Positions 6,291 through 9,302 of a stretch of DNA of 9,302 bases are shown one piece after another. Position 1 is the stretch's first letter. Every line of letters begins with the position of its first letter. A program made the translations under genes and the position numbers. Under the pieces are notes generated by a model. It had not been told where the DNA came from. It saw only the letters and a list, made by a program, of their open reading frames with translations, and made no database searches. The stretch spans positions 1-9,302 of the forward strand of contig DKYP01000156.1 in the NCBI GenBank assembly GCA_002499945.1, read 5' to 3'. This DNA comes from Lachnoclostridium sp. UBA7097. GTDB taxonomy: Bacteria > Bacillota > Clostridia > Lachnospirales > Lachnospiraceae.

Positions 6291-8126
6291 TTACCCCTGT
6301 TTTTTCTTTGATGCCCTGAACCTCTGTGTTGAGTCAAGTATTTTTTTACGTATACGCAGGCTTTCCGGTGTTATCTCTAACAGTTCGTCTGTGTCTATAA
6401 ATTCCAGTGCTTCTTCAAGGCTTAATTTCTTCGGGGTTGTAAGTTTAAGGGCTTCGTCAGCAGATGAGGAACGTGTATTTGTAAGATGCTTTGTTTTGCA
6501 TACATTAAGCTCAATATCTTCCGTCTTGCCGCTCTGTCCTATAACCATTCCGGCATACACTTTTTCCCCAGGTCCTACAAACAGCGTTCCCCTGTCCTGT
6601 GCGTTGAAAAGCCCGTATGCAACGGTTTCGCCTGCTTCAAATGCAATAAGTGAGCCCTGTTTGCGGTATGCTATGTCACCTTTGTATGGACCATATTCCT
6701 CAAATACTGTATTTATAATGCCGTTGCCTTTTGTATCTGTAAGAAATTCGCCACGGTATCCTATAAGGCCACGTGATGGTATAAGAAATTCAAGCCTTGT
6801 ATAGCCGCCGCCTATGGAGGACATCCCAAGAAGTTCTCCTTTACGGTTGCTTAATTTTTGTATTACATTGCCAGAGAAGTCATCTGGTACATCTATATAT
6901 GCACGTTCCATTGGTTCAAGGCGTCCCCCGCGTTCATCAGTTTTATAAAGGACTTCTGCTTTGCTTACTGCAAACTCATAGCCTTCACGGCGCATATTTT
7001 CAATAAGCACTGAAAGGTGCAGTTCCCCGCGTCCTGATACTTTGAAGCTGTCGGTGTTTTCTGTTTCTTCCACACGCAGGCTTACATCAGAGTTTAATTC
7101 GGCAAATAGCCTGTCACGCAGATGCCTTGAAGTTACATATTTGCCTTCAAGCCCTGCAAGCGGGCTGTCATTAACCATAAAATGCATTGCAATAGTAGGT
7201 TCGGAAATCTTCTGGAACGGGATTGGCACAGGGTTTTCAGGTGAACAGATTGTATCGCCAATATGGATATCGGTAATCCCCGATACTGCAACTATTGAGC
7301 CAATGCCTGCCTCTTTTACTTCTATCTTTTTAAGCCCTTCAAATTCATAAAGCTTGCCAATCTTTACTTTTACAAGTTTGGAAGGGTCATGGTGGTTTAC
7401 AATTACTACATCCTGCCCTGTCTTAACTGTGCCATTGTCAACCTTTCCTATCCCGATACGCCCTACATAGTCATTATAGTCAATAGTGCTTACAAGAACC
7501 TGTGTGGCAGCTTCAGGGTCGCCTTCAGGCGCTGGTATATAATTAATTATAGTATCAAACAGAGGTACCATATCTGTACCAGGTTCATCTGCACTGTATG
7601 AAGCTGTGCCATTTTTGGCAGATGCGAAAATAAATGGGCAATCAAGCTGTTCTTCACTGGCATCAAGGTCGATAAATAATTCAAGGACCTCATCAACAAC
7701 TTCATCCGGCCTTGCTTCTGGCCGGTCAGTTTTGTTAATGCAGGCAATAACAGGCAGTTCAAGTTCCAGTGCTTTTTTAAGTACAAACTTTGTCTGTGGC
7801 ATTGCACCTTCAAATGCATCAACCACGAGAACCACACCATTAACCATTTTAAGGACACGTTCGACTTCGCCGCCAAAGTCAGCATGCCCTGGAGTATCTA
7901 TAATGTTAATTTTAGTATTATTATAAGTAATTGCAGTATTTTTGGAAAGGATTGTTATGCCACGTTCCCTTTCAATGTCACCTGAATCCATAACCCTTTC
8001 TGCCACTTCCTGGTTGGAGCGGAACACACCGCTCTGTTTTAAAAGTTCATCAACCAGTGTTGTTTTTCCGTGGTCTACATGGGCTATAATTGCAATATTC
8101 CTTACATCATCACGTTTAATTTTCAT
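6291..8126 (-). CDS. typA: translational GTPase TypA/BipA
   Basis: A 611-residue, full-length member of the TypA/BipA family, a ribosome-associated GTPase related to EF-G and LepA that is known to aid ribosome assembly and stress or low-temperature growth. The GTPase motifs are all present: AHVDHGKTT (15-23, P-loop), RGITI (55-59), DTPGHAD (77-83), NKTD (131-134) and SAKNG (G5). The rest contains the expected translation-factor beta-barrel and EF-G-like domains, then the BipA-specific C-terminus, including SSIGGGYTRLEFLIPSRGLI and TNTRSSSADEA. GAAAGGAC about ten bases before the ATG is the likely ribosome-binding site. It is convergent with the secreted-protein operon and divergent from ssb. 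Its base composition is visibly less AT-rich than that of the operon, as expected for a conserved housekeeping gene. Confidence 0.97.
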   Translation of the reverse strand: MKIKRDDVRNIAIIAHVDHGKTTLVDELLKQSGVFRSNQEVAERVMDSGDIERERGITILSKNTAITYNNTKINIIDTPGHADFGGEVERVLKMVNGVVLVVDAFEGAMPQTKFVLKKALELELPVIACINKTDRPEARPDEVVDEVLELFIDLDASEEQLDCPFIFASAKNGTASYSADEPGTDMVPLFDTIINYIPAPEGDPEAATQVLVSTIDYNDYVGRIGIGKVDNGTVKTGQDVVIVNHHDPSKLVKVKIGKLYEFEGLKKIEVKEAGIGSIVAVSGITDIHIGDTICSPENPVPIPFQKISEPTIAMHFMVNDSPLAGLEGKYVTSRHLRDRLFAELNSDVSLRVEETENTDSFKVSGRGELHLSVLIENMRREGYEFAVSKAEVLYKTDERGGRLEPMERAYIDVPDDFSGNVIQKLSNRKGELLGMSSIGGGYTRLEFLIPSRGLIGYRGEFLTDTKGNGIINTVFEEYGPYKGDIAYRKQGSLIAFEAGETVAYGLFNAQDRGTLFVGPGEKVYAGMVIGQSGKTEDIELNVCKTKHLTNTRSSSADEALKLTTPKKLSLEEALEFIDTDELLEITPESLRIRKKILDSTQRFRASKKKQG

Positions 8127-8274
8127 ACAAGGTACTGTCCTTTCTTTTAAAATTTCTTGCAGTAAGTGCTATAATTTGGTATTATTACTATATGAAATAG
8201 TGTGCGGGGATAATAATTGCAGCTGTATATACAAATGCAATAAAAATGTAATAGAAATTTAATAAAAAAATTAA

Positions 8275-8302
8275 TTACAAATCCACAAAATATAAGTATA
8301 CT
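8275..8302 (+). promoter_or_regulatory. candidate ssb promoter
   Basis: TTACAA (8275-8280), a 16-base spacer and TATACT (8297-8302). The -10 is good and the -35 is poor (three of six). If used, the transcript would start near 8309 and carry a leader of about 220 bases containing all three hairpins. Other AT-rich words nearby could serve instead. Confidence 0.3.
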
Positions 8303-8384
8303 AATTATAGGCGCATTATACAAGTAAGAAAAAGTAACAAAAATAATTTAAAAATGGTTCCTGCTTTTGTAACAGACATAGAAG

Positions 8385-8505
8385 CCGGCAGAGTGCCGGA
8401 AAATGTCATACATAAATTTTGCAGAATTTGGGAATAATGGTTCTAAATTCCGTTACTGGAACATATAAATTATTAAAACAAATTACTGATAGGGCAGAAA
8501 GCCCT
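8385..8505 (+). promoter_or_regulatory. structured leader of ssb with three successive hairpins
   Basis: Hairpin 1 is CCGGCA-GAG-TGCCGG (8385-8399), a perfect six-base stem in otherwise AT-rich DNA. Hairpin 2 pairs 8424-8433 with 8441-8450 (ten pairs, two of them G-U, seven-base loop). Hairpin 3 is AGGGC-AGAAA-GCCCT (8491-8505), ending nine bases before the GGAGGA ribosome-binding site. TTCC/GGAA at 8448-8451 and 8458-8461 could form an alternative stem that competes with hairpin 2. None is followed by a T run, so these are not ordinary terminators. A regulatory leader is my inference; I do not recognise a known RNA family. Confidence 0.45.
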
Positions 8506-8528
8506 AAGAAAAATGGAGGATAAGAAAT

Positions 8529-9170
8529 ATGTTGGATAAAGTATTTACAAACAACCAGGTAACAATTGCAGGCGAAGTGGTAAGCGAGTTCACATTCAGC
8601 CATGAGGTATATGGTGAGAACTTCTATATAGTTAATATTGCTGTATGCCGTTTAAGCAACTCTTATGATATTATACCAGTTATGGTTTCTGAGAGGCTTA
8701 TGGATGTGAAAGAGGATTATAAGGGTTGCATACTTCAGGCAACAGGGCAGTTCCGCTCTTATAACAGGCATGAGGAAACAAAGAACAGGCTTGTACTGTC
8801 TGTATTTGCAAGGGAAGCAATGCTTGTTAATGCAGAGGAGGCAGAACAGAACCCTAACCATATATTCCTTGACGGGTATGTTTGTAAGAGACCGGTGTAC
8901 CGGAAGACACCTTTGGGAAGGGAAATTGCAGATGTGCTTCTTGCAGTGAACAGGCCATATGGCAAGTCTGATTATATCCCATGTATATGCTGGGGAAGGA
9001 ATGCAAGGTTTGCAGACCAGTTTGAGGTAGGCTCACATATACAGCTCTGGGGAAGGATACAGAGCAGGGAATACCAGAAAAAGATATCTGAGGATATGTA
9101 TGAAAAGCGTGTTGCTTATGAAGTATCAGTAAGCAAGTTGGAATATATCGCTGAAGAAGAAGGCGTTTAA
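8529..9170 (+). CDS. tandem-OB single-stranded DNA-binding protein
   Basis: A 213-residue protein; GGAGGA (8515-8520) sits eight bases before the ATG. Two OB-fold segments can be read: the first at about 7-95 (NNQVTIAGEVVSEFTFSHEV ... TGQFRSYNR ... RLVLSVFA), and the second at about 110-205 (IFLDGYVCKRPVYRKTPLGR, IADVLLAVNRPYGKSDYIP, CICWGRNARF, HIQLWGRIQSREY), which carries the clear SSB signature. It would bind single-stranded DNA in replication, repair or recombination. It differs from canonical bacterial SSB in having two OB folds in one chain and in ending EYIAEEEGV, without the usual acidic tip that recruits partner proteins. It is probably a second, clostridia-type SSB beside the main one rather than the replicative SSB itself, so I give no symbol. 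Confidence 0.85.
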   Translation: MLDKVFTNNQVTIAGEVVSEFTFSHEVYGENFYIVNIAVCRLSNSYDIIPVMVSERLMDVKEDYKGCILQATGQFRSYNRHEETKNRLVLSVFAREAMLVNAEEAEQNPNHIFLDGYVCKRPVYRKTPLGREIADVLLAVNRPYGKSDYIPCICWGRNARFADQFEVGSHIQLWGRIQSREYQKKISEDMYEKRVAYEVSVSKLEYIAEEEGV

Positions 9171-9302
9171 CAGAAGACAGGTTGTTTAGGTTTGGTTTTG
9201 AAGTTATCAGGCCATATTTACAAATGTGAATGTGGGAATGTAATTGGCAGGGATTATCAAGCCGCTTTAAATCTTAAAAGATATGGAGAAATGGTTTTAG
9301 AA
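9171..9302 (+). pseudogene. 3' fragment of an IS200/IS605-type tnpB, running off the window
   Basis: The frame is open from just after the ssb stop to the window end. From about 9210 it reads GHIYKCECGNVIGRDYQAAL followed by NLKRYGEMVLE. This is the C-terminal end of TnpB: the second half of the zinc ribbon (CECG) and the RuvC-III segment (RDxxAAxNL), whose Asp is catalytic in the family. The residues before it (QKTGCLGLVLKLS) do not look like TnpB, and the rest of TnpB, including RuvC-I and RuvC-II, has no room between here and the ssb stop. It is therefore a truncated remnant with no visible start codon or ribosome-binding site. Many TnpB proteins have DRD where this has GRD. The 3' end lies beyond the window. 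Confidence 0.72.

Larger units (their letters stand above)
8127..8528. other. divergent intergenic region between typA and ssb
   Basis: About 400 bases without a gene. The left part (8127-8260) must hold the leftward typA promoter. Several AT-rich -10-like words occur, but no pair convincing enough to name. A small inverted repeat ATTGCA/TGCAAT lies at 8216-8221 and 8236-8241. The right part holds a possible ssb promoter and three consecutive hairpins, listed separately. Confidence 0.7.

Noticed and set aside
6256..8262. Several plus-strand open frames opposite typA
   Set aside because: They are antisense shadows of a full-length, highly conserved gene; they have no ribosome-binding sites or recognisable domains.
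8491..8505. AGGGC/GCCCT hairpin as a rho-independent terminator
   Set aside because: It is followed by AAGAAAAATGG, not a T run, and lies directly before the ssb ribosome-binding site.

Overview
The window looks like chromosomal DNA of a low-GC, Gram-positive anaerobe of the Lachnospiraceae type (Clostridia). The evidence is the strongly AT-rich intergenic DNA, consensus GGAGG ribosome-binding sites, cell-wall-binding (CW_binding_1-like) repeat proteins, a DHHW-type surface acetylation protein and a tandem-OB single-stranded DNA-binding protein of a clostridial kind. The genus cannot be fixed from the sequence alone.

Layout: (1) 1-500 has no intact gene. It carries a possible decayed reverse-strand coding remnant (about 118-336) and a near-consensus promoter (352-379). 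(2) 501-6220 is a five-gene rightward operon: a membrane-bound O-acyltransferase (MBOAT, AlgI/DltB-like); its DHHW/AlgX-like partner with an apparent Ser-His-Asp triad; a secreted cell-wall-binding repeat protein; a small secreted transglutaminase-like protein; and a secreted protein joining cell-wall-binding repeats to a second transglutaminase-like domain. A strong hairpin at 6228-6265 closes the operon and probably serves the convergent gene as well. (3) 8126-6291 on the minus strand is typA/bipA, a housekeeping translational GTPase. (4) 8127-8528 is a divergent intergenic region whose rightward part can fold into three successive hairpins before the ssb ribosome-binding site. (5) 8529-9170 is the tandem-OB SSB-like gene. 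(6) From about 9171 to the window end there is an open frame whose recognisable part (from about 9210) is the C-terminal end of an IS200/IS605-type TnpB, without the rest of that gene on the upstream side.

Working model for the operon (inference): MBOAT moves an acyl group, probably acetyl, across the membrane and the DHHW protein places it on an extracellular polymer. The three exported proteins then bind the envelope and process or cross-link something there. The three exported products form a modular set: binder only, enzyme only, and binder plus enzyme. That set, sharing a promoter and terminator with a surface acetylation pair, is the most interesting content of the window.
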